A stretch of DNA of 64,000 nucleotides from NCBI GenBank assembly GCA_018417955.1, contig JACTVC010000022.1, forward strand, positions 372,001 through 436,000, in the 5' to 3' direction. The first letter of the stretch is position 1. The number at the start of each line of letters is the position of its first letter. Position numbers and translations under genes: made by a program. Under the pieces are notes generated by a model. The model did no database searches. It was not told the DNA's origin and saw only the letters and a list, made by a program, of their open reading frames with translations. Shown piece by piece: positions 33,846-45,439 of the stretch. This DNA is from Laccaria trichodermophora. Its lineage: Eukaryota > Basidiomycota > Agaricomycetes > Agaricales > Hydnangiaceae.

Positions 33846-36266
33846 TCACCTTTTTTCCACTCCCTAAATTCGTTTGAAGAGATAAATTAGAATGATTCAG
33901 AGTGAACAAGCATACTTACATTTTCTTCCCAACACACTTGAGCCTTCAACTCTGTGAGACCGAAGGACAATATAATGTCGAATTCCATCTTGTAGTATTG
34001 AGTTCGCGGAAGCCCGATAACTTTCTGAAGGCGGGTCCATTGTGGCTCAAGTGATGCGCTCAAAAGTGATGTATCTGCTTGAACTGCACAGAGTGTCGAG
34101 TACATCTCTAGTTGGCAGAGGGGGAGGTGAATCTAATAGCGGTTTGGGACGGTGAACAACAAGCGCACCTGGGTCAACGTCCATCCAGCGAGGATTCTCA
34201 CGCTGGCCTCGGAAGCACAAGATTTCCACGGATACGCTTTTCAGGGTGTGCTTGTCGAAGGCCATGCGTAAGTAGCTCTCACGAAATTCCTTCGTTTCCG
34301 AAACTTTAACATTCTGAAGCCGAAAACGATAGGGCAACAGAAAAGATTGAATTGCAGCCCACGCACCTTGGGAAGGATGCAACTGAATGCCCCGGAAATT
34401 CTAGGTATTCCTGATAGGGCGAAATACATGCTTGAGCTCCGGCGGATGTGTTCTATGTCTGAGGGATCGAACACTGTCGCACAAGTTATGCCGTATGAGA
34501 ATTTGGAAACCCTAGCAGAAACGAAATGATCGAGGTAGAAGGATATAGCACCATCCGCGACTGCCTTATTTCTGCTGACAAGTTGCGGTTATTCACAAGG
34601 AAAATAAACAAGCAAACATACACGTGTCTATCGGGGCGACAGACGCTCAAACCACGAGGTTCCAATGCATTTTTTAGCCTTGAGAACAACCAATCGCTTG
34701 CCGCAAAACCACCAACCAAGAAGATGCACTACAAATCACGTGAGGAGCATACGTTTTTCATAGATTGATATCATACCGATATGTCATCATGGGAAGCATT
34801 GCGCTGTTCCTCGACAGCCTTCAAAATGCATTGCACGGACGGATCGAAGAACGACGCAACATCAGACCTAAAAATGTGATCATGCCTGAGCACACCCACA
34901 AATGCTACTGAAAAACGGACATACCCGAGTATCTTGAGTTGGCCAGACCGAATGTTGAGCTTGAGATCCTTGTCGCGAGCAGAGCCAAATTTGATATACT
35001 GGGGCTCGTTAACATCCCTGAACCTTAACTTCGTCGTCTTGTCGAAACACCTGGTAATGTGTTGAATATCATCAGAAAATTTCGAGTTCTTGAGTAATTC
35101 TTGAGAGAATTAGTCTCATTATGTCGTCCATTGGCACAATAGAAAAACACTTACCTTTAAGGAAGTCGGATGCACGGTTGGTAACGAAAATAGAACCATG
35201 GAAGTGGCCTATAGATGCCGAAAGTAAGTGACAATCAGCCTTGTTATTCAAGCGTTCTCACATTGTGGGGCAGCAATCTCTTCGAAAGACTGGCTTGTGG
35301 CGGGGGACGTGCGACGATAAGCGCTAATATCGATTGTTCCACCTCCCGCATCTATTATCAACACGCCCTTCTCTTCCTAGAGCCAATGATAAGCTGTTTG
35401 AACATCACCTGTGAGTTGCATCGAAAAAAAAACTTACCTTCATCACACTAGCTGTTAGGCCATTCTGTACGCAGAAGTGAAGGCTGGCTTCGCCTTCTGT
35501 AACGAAGGAGAGGCGAGCATGTCCGTCCTCGGTATCGGAAATAAGGCCTGCCATCACAGCTGCTTTGCGCATTTGACTTTGCTGGGCACCCTCCCATCCG
35601 TTGGGATGGGTGAGAACAAAGTCAGCTGTCGCTGAGAGAGACCGCCAAAGCTCGTTTCCGAAGGCATGTGTATCTTGAATATAGGTGCGAGTGCATTGAT
35701 ACAGATAACGCAAAAAATCTGCAAAGACGTCCACCGCCGTTTTGTTGCGGGGAAGCAATGGAATTTTATTGCTGACATGAAGGGCTGACTGAGTTTTTGG
35801 GCGGAGATGCAGTTTAAACCTGGGCAATAATCATTAGCTTCCATATGCTGAAGCGGAATGATCTTGTACCATTCCGCTTTGATCCATTGTCCATCCTCAG
35901 CCATATCATCGATTCCCTCTCGAACGGCCTCCGCCCCCGCGGCGCAGACCGAACCAGCTTGGTCGTAGTAGATAATGGTGGGTATCTTCGAATCACCACC
36001 CACTTGCTCTTGGGCTGGGAACCTAATCAAAGACGTAAATGCACTGAGCTAAGATGCACGGTGTCAACACAACAGCGTACCGTGTTACACCCAGGATTTC
36101 GGGCACCAGCCCTGGGTCGAGGATACTAATTTCTGATGTTCAAACCGGTAGTCGGACTGTCCGTTAATAAGAATTACCTGTATGATATCCCGCTGTATGT
36201 GGTGCCCACATCAAAAGCGAGAACGAGTTTGCGAGAAACACCATTATAAGGCGAGCGAGTGGTCAT
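33846..36266 (-). CDS. HSPA12-like Hsp70 ATPase, copy 2
   Basis: It starts at ATG 36266 (MTTRSPYNG), with phosphate-1 FDVGTTYSG near 36200. Later exons carry FPAQEQVGGDSKIPTIIYYD (near 36010), FKLHLRPKTQ to HPNGWEGAQQSQMRKAAV (35827-35560), FVTEGEASLHFCVQ, and phosphate-2 IDAGGGTID (near 35350). CFDKTTKLRFRDVNEPQYIK lies near 35010, adenosine motif FLVGGFAASDWLFS near 34705, and the end is CWEEN then intron then GVEKR, stop at 33846-33848. All exons appear open, so the copy looks intact at about 590 residues. A TATAAAG word at 36317-36325 (leftward) lies about 50 bp upstream of the start. The gene is divergent from coiled-coil paralog 1, with only about 175-215 bp between start codons. Confidence 0.88.
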
Positions 36267-36441
36267 CAGGCTGAACAAGATGTGTTCGGTCCGTAGCCTG
36301 CTCACGTTCATCCCACTCTTTATAGGTTTCCACCTTCCAGCTGCGTAGATGTGATATCGAAACGTCTTCGAATCTTAGATCACAGCATGAGGCAAACACG
36401 TTGAGGAAAAACGGGAAACGCATGTTGAACTTGTTGAAAGG
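36267..36441. promoter_or_regulatory. Probable bidirectional promoter between Hsp70-like copy 2 and coiled-coil gene 1
   Basis: The two start codons are separated by 175 bp (215 bp if the second Met of the coiled-coil gene is used). A leftward TATAAAG lies at 36317-36325. No canonical heat-shock element array (nGAAnnTTCnnGAAn) is seen, though a TTCGAA-containing stretch occurs near 36366. Such a short shared region suggests co-regulation of the two families; this is inferred. Confidence 0.45.
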
Positions 36442-38129
36442 ATGATCGACAAGCGCCCACTACCCTCGCTACTACCAACCATGCTCTCCTGGCTCGGCTT
36501 CGCAAGCAGAACACCACGAATGGACGCAGAACAAAAAGACTCCCATAATGACCGTTCAGCAACAGCTGCTGGACGAAACACACTGACAGACGATTATCGA
36601 GGCACACCACATCACCAAAGTGTCCCACGCCACCGAGATAACGATAATGGCTTGCTCGAGCAGTTCTCAAGAACCATAGAGCCTCCTACTCAACTATTGC
36701 AGGCTCGTAAAGAGCCCAAGAGAGAGAGGTCTCAAGACTCGCGCAACGACAGTCGGGATGGCGACATGCAAGGATCAGTTTCTCGGCGCGAAACTAGGGA
36801 AGGGAAGAAAGATGGCAGTCGAAAGTTGAAGGAGGCTCGGAAGTACGGCAAGGAGGAAGTCAGGGCTTTGATGAAGGACAAGGAGGAGTTGAAGTCGGAA
36901 CTGAATCAGACGATCAGACTTCTCAATTACGCCGAGGACACTAGTCATCATGTGAAGCAAAAACTTCGAAAAGCGGAGGAGGGGTTTCAACAACTGGCCA
37001 AGCGGGATGCCGAAACCATAAACCACCTCCGCACACAGTTGGAATCCCAACAACGCCAGGGCCAATCTTCGGAGGCCAAGATACGCCAACAAACGGCCGA
37101 TATCAACGCTCTCAGGGAGCAGTTACGTCGAGCAGAGGCCAATAACTCCCAGACCACCCAGTTATTGGATGTGCGAACTGCCGAGCTGAAGGGCGCCCAA
37201 GTCTTCTTGACGAAGGCGGATTCATTCGCAGGAGCGGATTTGATCAAAATGGTGGAATCATTGAACTCCGAGATGTTCCAGGGTGCGGCTTTCATGTCAG
37301 AAGGGCTGCAATTCGACGAGGTGGCTGGGAGGAATGCAAGATTGAATACACAGATAACGCAGCGCGCAAAAATCCTCCTGGGCTCGGTGATGTTCTCCCA
37401 ACTTCTCGCAAAGCCGCCAACAGTCGATCCTCTTCCTTTGCAACTTGCGTTGCAGTCAATCATGATCATGCGCTGCAAACAGATCATACAGTCATTGTGT
37501 CCCCTGGAGTACGGAGACCACAACGATTTCCTAAGAAAGATCTACGCAGGGATTCAAGCCTCGGGTAAGCATAGCATCATACCATGGCAGCGAATTCAAA
37601 ACTGACAGCTCTTCCAGAGGAACAGGCTGTCGCAGGTCGATGGCGCGCAATGACGCAAGCACAGCTAAGACCTTCTCGATCATACGCCTCGCACATCGCG
37701 GAAGATCTCGTTAACGTCTTGATAGTCTGTGGGTTGTCGACGAGCAACTCCGAATATCAGGTCATAATCCAGGACATCAAACACCGCATGTCGCTACTTG
37801 AGAAGGCAGCTTTGCAACTCAAGTTGGCTCTTAAAGAAGGGGTCACTTCTGTCGATATCGAGCCGTTTTATATCTTGACCGGGGCTCAGTTCGACCCAAC
37901 AAACATGGACGATGCGTACGGAGACAGCAGATCTCGAAACCGCAGGGACGGGGAGGGCATCATGTGCACAACGGACATGGGATTGCGCAGGGTTCTGACG
38001 AAGCGCTCTGTTGATGGGCAAGTTCAATCGTACTATAACGTCATCCTCAAACCCAAGGTTGTTTTAGCCTCGTCCTTGACGGACGAGGCGGAGGCTCAAA
38101 CGCCTGTAGGGGAGCAATCTAGCAAGTAG
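36442..38129 (+). CDS. Coiled-coil protein family, paralog 1
   Basis: Two exons, 36442-37564 and 37618-38129, join through a 53-nt intron (545 residues). Translation may start at 36442 or at Met 36481 (MLSWLGFASRTPRM), which looks more like the paralogs. A charged, disordered N-terminus leads to a long coiled coil (about residues 130-270: EEVRALMKDKEELKSELNQT and onward). The conserved core TAELKGAQVFLTKAD is followed by LNSEMFQGAAFMSEG. After the intron come EEQAVAGRWRAMTQAQL and a terminal CTTDMGLRRV ... KPKVVLAS. This core and tail recur in the genes at 38512 and 54852, with the intron at the same place. I recognise no named domain. It is divergent from Hsp70-like copy 2. Confidence 0.85.
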
Positions 38130-38511
38130 GCAGCTTATAAGAGGCCTGGATGTGATTGTGAGGACGTACATTCGTGATCAGTTTTGGCTACCTTGACGTA
38201 GGTGTTGGCTTGCTATGTTAACAGAACTCTTGAATGTATCACGGCTGCAAAGAAATGTAGATGGGGCGGACGATGATGCATCAAGCATCAGGTGAAACGA
38301 TCCACAGATTTGCTTTCGTCGTGCGGATATGAAACACTCGCGGCATTGCAGCATGAACACGAGGTAGACAGGAATCAAGACATGAAGACACTGCATGTAC
38401 TTTTGATTTGGCGGTCGGGATCCAACGTGATTATGGGACGTCAACGTGGGCATGAGGGATAGTATAGATACAACAACCAAGGCAGACACATCCACCATTC
38501 ACACCATCGTT

Positions 38512-40927
38512 ATGGCATCCCCATTCTCAATGCTCGGCATGCTGAGCAAGGCTCGGCGTGCAGCCAGCAAACGAATTTCATCGACAGATGACAATAATTC
38601 TGATTCTCGAAGTATCGCCAGCGTATCCAAGGAGGACAAGAAGGCGAAGAAGCAAAGCTCCAAAATCCTGCGCGCTTTGGAGGAGAAGTCGAAGGAAGGG
38701 GGAAGGGACACACTCTTCCCAACCACGTCTTCTGGATTGACGACCGTCGTCCCCGCGGCCACTACAACATCACAAACAATCTCCGTCGAGCCTGCTAGGA
38801 CAGCTAGCGCCGGGACGGATGAGCTGGGCTTCTCCGTTGTCCCACAGCAAGCCACAACCACCATCCCATCTGAGTCGACTTCTGTTGATCCTTTCAACAC
38901 CATTACACCATCGGGACTGAACTCCGTCGAGCCTTCCAGAAAAGCAAGCGTCGGCACAGAGGAGCTGAGCTTCTCCGTCATCCCACAATGGACCACACGC
39001 ACAACTCCCTCTGGAACACCCGCTAGAACAGCCAGCGTAGGAACAGAGGAACTGGGCTTCTCCGTCGTCCCACAGCAGATCACCACCACCGCCATCTCAC
39101 CCCCTATCGAGCCCACCAGGCCTTCCAGCGTCAAAACAGACGAGTCGGACTTTTCGATCGCTAAGCAACAAGACCAGGAATGGACGGCCGTCAGTGGCGA
39201 TGTCGAACCCTCGAACGCCTCTCAGCCTCTTCTTCCGACACTGCTGGGTGAGATCCAGGATTTTACGCGCCAGAGGGACGATCTTGCAATGCGTTTGAAG
39301 GCCGCAGAGGAAGCGGCAGCCGAGTCGCAGGCTGAGAGTGAAGGGCGGATTCAACAACTGCTTAAGGGTAATACAGAGTTGAGCGAAGGAAATGCTTCAT
39401 TGCTAAAGGAGGCCGATCGACTGCTCGACGAGTCGAAGGAAGCGAGGGAGCGAGCTCGTGTCCTTGAGGAGGATAAGGAGACGTTGATGGCTGAGCTACG
39501 TTCCCTGAAGGGACGCCACGATCTTCTCACGCAGGAGAAGGCGAAGCAGGACGAGGAGCTTCGGCTAGTCCAGGAAGAGACGGAGGACCTCGCAGCTGAG
39601 CTGCGAGCGGAAAAGGAAGAGTTGAGGGACGAGGTGGAAGCTGAGAAGCGGACAAGAGCCGCTCTGGAGGAGGAGAAAGCTGGTCTATCGACAGAGATAC
39701 GGGAGCTCCAGGCTGAGATCGATTCTAGGGACGAGGAGTTGGAGACAAAGTCCTCAAGAGTGAGTGACCTCGAATGGGACTCCGCAGATATGAAGGAACA
39801 GATGGCACAACTGCGCGAAGACCTACTTCGCACAAGTAGGAGGCTTGTAGAAGCGCGGAATGGCGAGGCAGAGAAGACAGCAGAGCTGACTAACCAAATG
39901 CGACGAATGCATGATAGATTCGGGTCGACAGAGCGACAAAATCGGATGTTGAAGGACCAGCTCCAATCTCACCTGGACGAGTTGCAGAGTCGTCGAGCTG
40001 ACGATAGACAGCTATCCTCCTACGCTGTAAACTCCTCCACCCGGCTAAAACACACGAGCGTCGTTACAGACGACGCCGTCCGCATCGTGGCTTTGCTCAA
40101 TTCGGAGATATTCCAAGCGGCTGCTTGTTTATCCGACAAGAACTTTGGTGATAGGTCTACCACGGTCGAGGGACACAACTTGGAAGTAGAGGCTCTCCGA
40201 GTGAAGGTGAAGGAGTATCTGGGAGATGATATGGTAACGGTGCTTGAATCAGTGTCGTCACATAGGGATGGACAGGAGTTCGACCCGTGGCCGCTTCAAA
40301 TCACTTTCCAGGTGTGTTTGGCGTACTGCTGCAACCGTATCATCACGTCGTGGTATCCGTGTCATTGGGAGTATGACGCCTTCTTGGAGACGCTGTATTC
40401 GAGGATCCAAGGCGTCGGTAAGCATCCAACCCTCGTTGTCAGCTGCAATGACTGACAGAAGTGTTATAGAAGAACCAAAAGCCGCTGAGAGATGGCGCGC
40501 CATCACCCGCGCACGACTCGGTCCATCGGATAACAGAAAGACCCAGATGATAGAATTCATGTGCACCTCTCTTCTCAGCATCCTCGTTCTGTCAGGTTGG
40601 TCGAAAGATTGCCCCTTAACACGAAGTATCATGGAGTCCTTCGAGGATAAACTTTCGATCGTGGCAACGCTAGCCATTCGCCTCCACGTCATGCTCGGGG
40701 AGGATAGATCGCCTGAGCGACTGGAGACGTTTTTGATACCACCAGGAACCGACTTTGACGATGAGTTTATGGATAACGATTACGCTGAGGGGAATGAGTC
40801 GGATGATGGAGATGAGGTGGTCTGCACTTCCGATATCGGCCTGCGAAGAGTGACGAGGGACGGGATAAACGTAATCGTGAAACCCAAGGTCATTGTACCT
40901 GCCGTTCTCGAGCAGATGGGGCTTTAG
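38512..40927 (+). CDS. Coiled-coil protein family, paralog 2, with extended repeat-rich N-terminus
   Basis: Exons 38512-40417 and 40470-40927 join through a 52-nt intron at the same place as in the paralogs; an upstream in-frame Met at 38446 is possible. The N-terminal third has three or four degenerate repeats of about 40 residues built around RTASVGTEELGFSVVPQQ and threonine/serine/proline-rich linkers (about 38790-39170). The middle is a very regular coiled coil (about 39240-40000). The C-terminal core is reduced (AVRIVALLNSEIFQAAACLS), then EEPKAAERWRAITRARL and CTSDIGLRRV ... KPKVIVPAVL. The product is about 790 residues. It is tandem and co-directional with paralog 1. The function is unknown; the coiled coil suggests self-assembly or scaffolding. 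Confidence 0.85.
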
Positions 40928-42158
40928 ACGTTCACTGAAGAAAGCTGTTAGAAATTTTCACAGAAATTATTTAATTCCTTACATAATTAACTTGACGAAA
41001 ATAAGGAGAACGTCCAGACAACGTCCAGAGCAATCTTTTAGGGAGATGGGAGATGATGTTTATTCGATAGATACCAGGAAGCGATGCGAATGGACTCACA
41101 GGAACATTCATAGAGGGCGTATAACTAGAATGAAGTGTCCAACGACGTTTGAATGGTTGAGCAAAAAAACGGCACTCTGGCCTTGGGCCTCTGCTGCGGT
41201 ACCTCAGCTTGCCACATTGAGCGAAGAATTAAAAGGAGCACAAAGGTCAACCAGCCAGAATGGCGTATCAAGTGATAGGTTGGTGTTTCCAAACCACACC
41301 AGTTTGAACTTGACGGTCTGGCTCCCAGGATTCCCGCGGTAACAATTGAACAAAAGTCGGAGACCGAGAAACTCCCTGAAGGCGATGAAGGCGATTCCGC
41401 GTATATGGCCGCCGACTGATTGAGCACACGGAGATTCAGTAAAAACCCATAGTGTGCTTTATTATCGAGTTCAACACTCACCTTTTGATCATGAATAAAG
41501 CCTCTAATCCCGACCATGTCTGGATACCACCAATCTTGTGGCGATGTGTACTATTGGGCTGTCCGGTGCGGATGTATAGTCTCTGTGCTATCTCCTGCTC
41601 GAAATCGACTGGTCCCACGGCGTTTACGGTCTATGAATCCAGGTAGCAGTTCGAAACGAACAAGGGAGCGGCGGAAAAGACCTGCGCAACACGATGATGC
41701 ACTTCTGCACCAGCTTCACGGATGTTGACAGACGTCTTTGTGTACCTATTCGTCTTCCAGACGCGAAGACTGCACCAATGGTAAGATGCAGAAGTCTTTC
41801 AAGAAGTGCAATCGCTTACGGTAGCCCTAGGCGACGTTCTCGCATCCCCTCGTCGTCCACGACGCGTCGCAATGCAGCGCCATTTCAGGAGAGTCATCCA
41901 TGGTGAATTGGATCGTGGGGAGCGTTCATTGGGTTCTTGGCTTGTTTCTCCTTGCTATTTGTACCCTAAATACGAGGGTTCATCGTTGAGTGTTACAGGG
42001 TGATAGTAGCCGAGTTCAGCAGATGTTGGCATGTAGTCGCAGTCAAAGTTGGGAACAAGTTGCAAGTGACAACGGTGACAACCGTTTCCCCATTCTTTCC
42101 ACCCACCGCCACGGACAACATGGCCAAGTGAGGGCTACAAACACCGTCCGAGTATCTT
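40928..42158. other. Gene-poor stretch
   Basis: Several open frames of 60-150 codons occur on both strands (for example a leftward one at 41125-41517), but none has a recognisable motif or a consistent set of splice sites. It may contain a decayed gene. Confidence 0.4.
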
Positions 42159-43615
42159 ATGGTCCTCAACATCGCGGAAGCTCTCGCGTCTTCATTCTTT
42201 CCGACTCAATACATCGTCCATATCGTTGTTGGGATTGTAGTCGTCCTCACACTACATGCCGTCTGCCAGGGCCAACGAACAACCCGTGAACGAGATCTAC
42301 ATGCCAGAACGGTGTTGATAACGGTAATTACAACTGAATCTCCCATTTCTCTGTGGTTTGACCGCTGAGAACACTGGCATTTAGGGCGGATTTACACCGC
42401 TGGGACCGACAATTCTTCAATCACTAGCCCAACGCGGAGCCCACATAATCGCTCTTTCCCCAGACCCAATCGACTCTGCCAACATAACTATCCTCATCAG
42501 TCTCCTCCGCACAACCACTTCGAATGAACAAATATTCGCAGAGGAATGCGATATCTCTTCACCCACCTCCATATGCTCTTTCTGTACCCGATTTCTCACC
42601 GGACAAGGTCAGAGAATCGGCACTAGCACGAGTACCACCAAATTGGCTCGTTCCTCTCACGTTTGGACAAAGAAAAGGAGCGGAATGCGGGTCCGTTAGC
42701 GACGTTCTTGATCACCACGCTGCCAGCACTCCTGGTTGCGCCTGTGGAACGAGACATTCGAATCATCAATGTCGTCAACCCATTTTACGCAGCAGCCGCT
42801 ACCCTCTTACCTCGTTTCGATCCCCCAAAAGAAAGGTCCGTTTTCCTGAGGGAAGGCATCCGTTCTCTACGAAGCATCATCGTCACACGACATCTCCAGC
42901 GTATTCTAGATGCACTCCCAGCTGCACAGATACCTAAACCGGAAGAAGGCTCGTCCTCTGTCCCTGTGGTCAACACTAAAGCGCAAAAGTGAAACATTGT
43001 CGCTGTAAGCGTGTGTCCAGGCATAAGCAGAGTCGACACCGTCTCAGTTCTCTTCAACGCCAACTGGACGATACGTTCCACGCCTTTCGGAATACCCCTG
43101 TAAGTCTCATGTGCGTTGCAGCACGATACGTTCTCGCAATGCCTAGCCACGTCCTCCTCCAGCCCATCCTTCGAATCTTCTTCAAGTCCCCAGAAATGGC
43201 CATGCAATCCGTATTACACGCCCTTTTCCTCCCAACACCATTCAAAGTCCCTGTGCAACCAACCCAAGTACCCGATGCGATGCCTGAAGAAGTGTTGAAG
43301 CCCGGCGCATTGTACCGAGAATGTGCTGTCGTCACCTTGCAGGTGTTTGTTCCCGAGAAGCTTGTGTTATCGGATCCGAAGGCTTCCTCCGAGTCATCAC
43401 CAAATGGAAAGGGAAAGGCTGGAGAAGAGGTATTGGAGATCCCAGATGATGAAGAGTATGGTGGGGAGGTTTCTGGGAGGCTTGTTTGGGAGGCGTATGA
43501 GGAGGCTTTGAAGGTGTGGGAGAAGGAGAACCCGGCCAGTGAGGAGGATGTGAAGAGAGAGGAAGAGAAAAAGCGGGAGCGGGAGAAGGTTGTAGACGAG
43601 GTCTCTCCGTATTGA
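42159..43615 (+). pseudogene. Rossmann-fold (SDR-like) membrane-anchored protein, disrupted
   Basis: The first exon (42159-42323) encodes a hydrophobic anchor (IVHIVVGIVVVLTLHAV) and ARTVLIT. A 61-nt intron follows, then GGFTPLGPTILQSLAQRGAH, a glycine-rich nucleotide-binding turn of the short-chain dehydrogenase/reductase type. Later parts are KERNAGPLATFLITTLPALL, RIINVVNPFYAAAATLLP and an SDR-like VAVSVCPGISRVDT. Three lesions are visible. The frame must change near 42620-42640 with no credible intron. An in-frame TGA lies at 42990-42992 between AQK and NIVAVSV. The last join near 43100 would need a 22-nt intron. The final exon (to 43615) has an acidic, lysine-rich tail. No clear YxxxK catalytic pair is seen. 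Confidence 0.6.
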
Positions 43616-44103
43616 AATGACATGGTAGACTTCATTCCAGTACTTCTTTTTCTTATGATCAGTTAATGTGTATGCCACAGACACGCTTATTTTGAAGGCA
43701 AAAGGCTTGGATCGAAGACTCCGTAACGACAAAATACCATCGCCCTGAAGAAGTAGAATAAGTACTCCTGAAACGGCGGTACAATACAACATTGATAGCC
43801 GGCCGCTACTGAAAGAAACTTGGGACCCAAGAAATTGCCAAGAAACCACTGCGTCCACCAACCTCGTCCATCACAGCGGACAACTGCATGACCATTGACG
43901 ACCTCCTTGGCGCGAAACCCTGGCATCACGCCTTCAAAACTTTGTGATTATGCGAAATCATGCAGCAGCGTAAGGATGTGTTCGGACGTCGTCGAAAGGT
44001 GGGTATTTTCATCCACATCATGCAGATTCGTTACTACTGAACTTTCTGTCAGCTTCAAGAAAACATTCATGTCATTAGTCTCGTTCCCATCCGTTGTGGT
44101 GGT
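43616..44103. other. Intergenic stretch, no gene recognised
   Basis: Short leftward open frames (43687-43929) have no recognisable motif. Confidence 0.4.
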
Positions 44104-44200
44104 CGGCCCGACGGACCGTCGGAGATTCAAAATACACTGCAGAACGACCACCAGAACGTTCTTTGTCGTGTGTTTTCATACTCCGACGGTCCGCCGGGCC
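44104..44200. repeat. Small foldback hairpin with nested palindromes
   Basis: The arm GGCCCGACGGACCGTCGGAG (44105-44124) and the inverted arm at 44181-44200 match at 19 of 20 positions, with a loop of about 56 nt. Each arm is itself nearly palindromic around CGACGGACCGTCG. Either a solo MITE remnant or a structured RNA would fit. Confidence 0.75.
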
Positions 44201-44314
44201 GTACACTCTATAGCGGATGGGGACGAGACTATGTCATCAACAACGTGCGCATGGCTCTTAAATCATCAGGCGTGTCTTTAGAATGATCATAGAAAGTTTT
44301 GCAAAGGAATACAT

Positions 44315-44432
44315 GGTGAGATGGCCGAGCGGTCTAAGGCGCCAGACTAAGGACTAGGACATTCTATGTCTACAAACGTTGTTCAGCAATATCTGGTCCT
44401 CCGGGGCGTGGGTTCGAATCCCACTCTCATCA
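44315..44432 (+). tRNA. tRNA-Leu (AAG), with 38-nt intron
   Basis: The acceptor stem GGTGAGA pairs with TCTCATC (one G-U). The A-box region is TGGCCGAGCGGTCTAAGGCG, as in leucine tRNAs. The anticodon stem CCAGA pairs with TCTGG and the loop CTAAGGA holds anticodon AAG (44349-44351). An intron runs from 44353 to 44390, directly after position 37, the canonical nuclear tRNA intron site. A long variable arm follows, and the T-arm is GTGGG-TTCGAAT-CCCAC with discriminator A at 44432. The mature length is 80 nt before CCA. Confidence 0.95.
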
Positions 44433-45439
44433 TTCCAATCCCAGCGTGTGATTTTTTTCATGCGTAGCGCAAAGTTATGTCTTGAGCAAGTCTTTTCTTG
44501 GACATTATTCTTGCTTTTCATGATCAACTGAACTTTCTTGTGTTTCAAACCTCTCAAGCTTTGGTGCCCGCAGCTGACTTCACCACAGCTCTTAGAGAGT
44601 CGCCGTCCCGAGATCGCTGCTCTGTGCTTCAGTCGTTTCCGAGTCGTATGCCATTTTTTCTCATACTTGTCGTCCCATTCCCTGACGGTCCACCTTCTGT
44701 AGATGATAACGACGTCACTTGACTGCATTCATGACCTCCATCGCGCTCTCTTTCAGCCTGCTACACGTCTTGTCGCGTACAGACCGAAAGCGTCGACGAC
44801 ACATACCCTTTCATTCAAGTATCTACGTACGAGCTTGGATCACACGATTGAAGAATCCACTCGCTTGCAAGTCAACGTCATCACTAACTGAAAGGGTTTC
44901 AGCCTTTAGCCTTTTGGATGGTGGGGTCGGACTATCGCGCATACCTTTCCCTCGAAGCTTCGTGGATAATTGGTTATATAAATTCAATATAAATTGAAAT
45001 ACAAAGAACTTAGTCTATTTTGAATAGAGTGGATGTCCATTATGACCAGGCGGCAATTGGTAGCAATCAGCCGGGCGCGACAAATGGATGCAAGGTGTTA
45101 GGAGATCCGGAATTTCAGACAGGGAGAAAAGCACGAAGGTAATCGGAACTGCGAGGATTCGACTTGCATCATGAGTAACCGTCCGCATCTGAAGGCCATT
45201 GGGTAAAATCATTTTCGGCGGTCTGTTATAAATACATCCTACATATCCTGAAGATGAAGTCTATAAGTTACAACGCGTAAGTATGTCTCAAGTCGAACAG
45301 CAACAGTCATCGTGCACGGCACGACCCGCATGGCTCGACCCTAGATTATCGAGAGGCAGGATCATATACGATCTTCGCGGGCGTCCTAAAGTATGGAACA
45401 ACATTAGACGAGTTCCCGGCACGATGCGTAGAGGAGTGA
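44433..45439. other. Intergenic stretch after the tRNA
   Basis: Open frames of 60-120 codons occur here; the longest leftward one (44354-44728) runs antisense through the tRNA and is not credible as a gene over that part. No family is recognised. Confidence 0.45.

Noticed and set aside
39351..39833. Serine/arginine-rich leftward open frame as an SR protein
   Set aside because: It is the antisense of the glutamate/leucine-rich coiled coil, which always reads as Ser/Arg/Leu-rich on the other strand.
44354..44728. Leftward 124-codon open frame as a gene
   Set aside because: Its C-terminal part is the antisense of the tRNA-Leu gene (the GIRTHAPED-like words come from the T-arm), a common annotation artefact.
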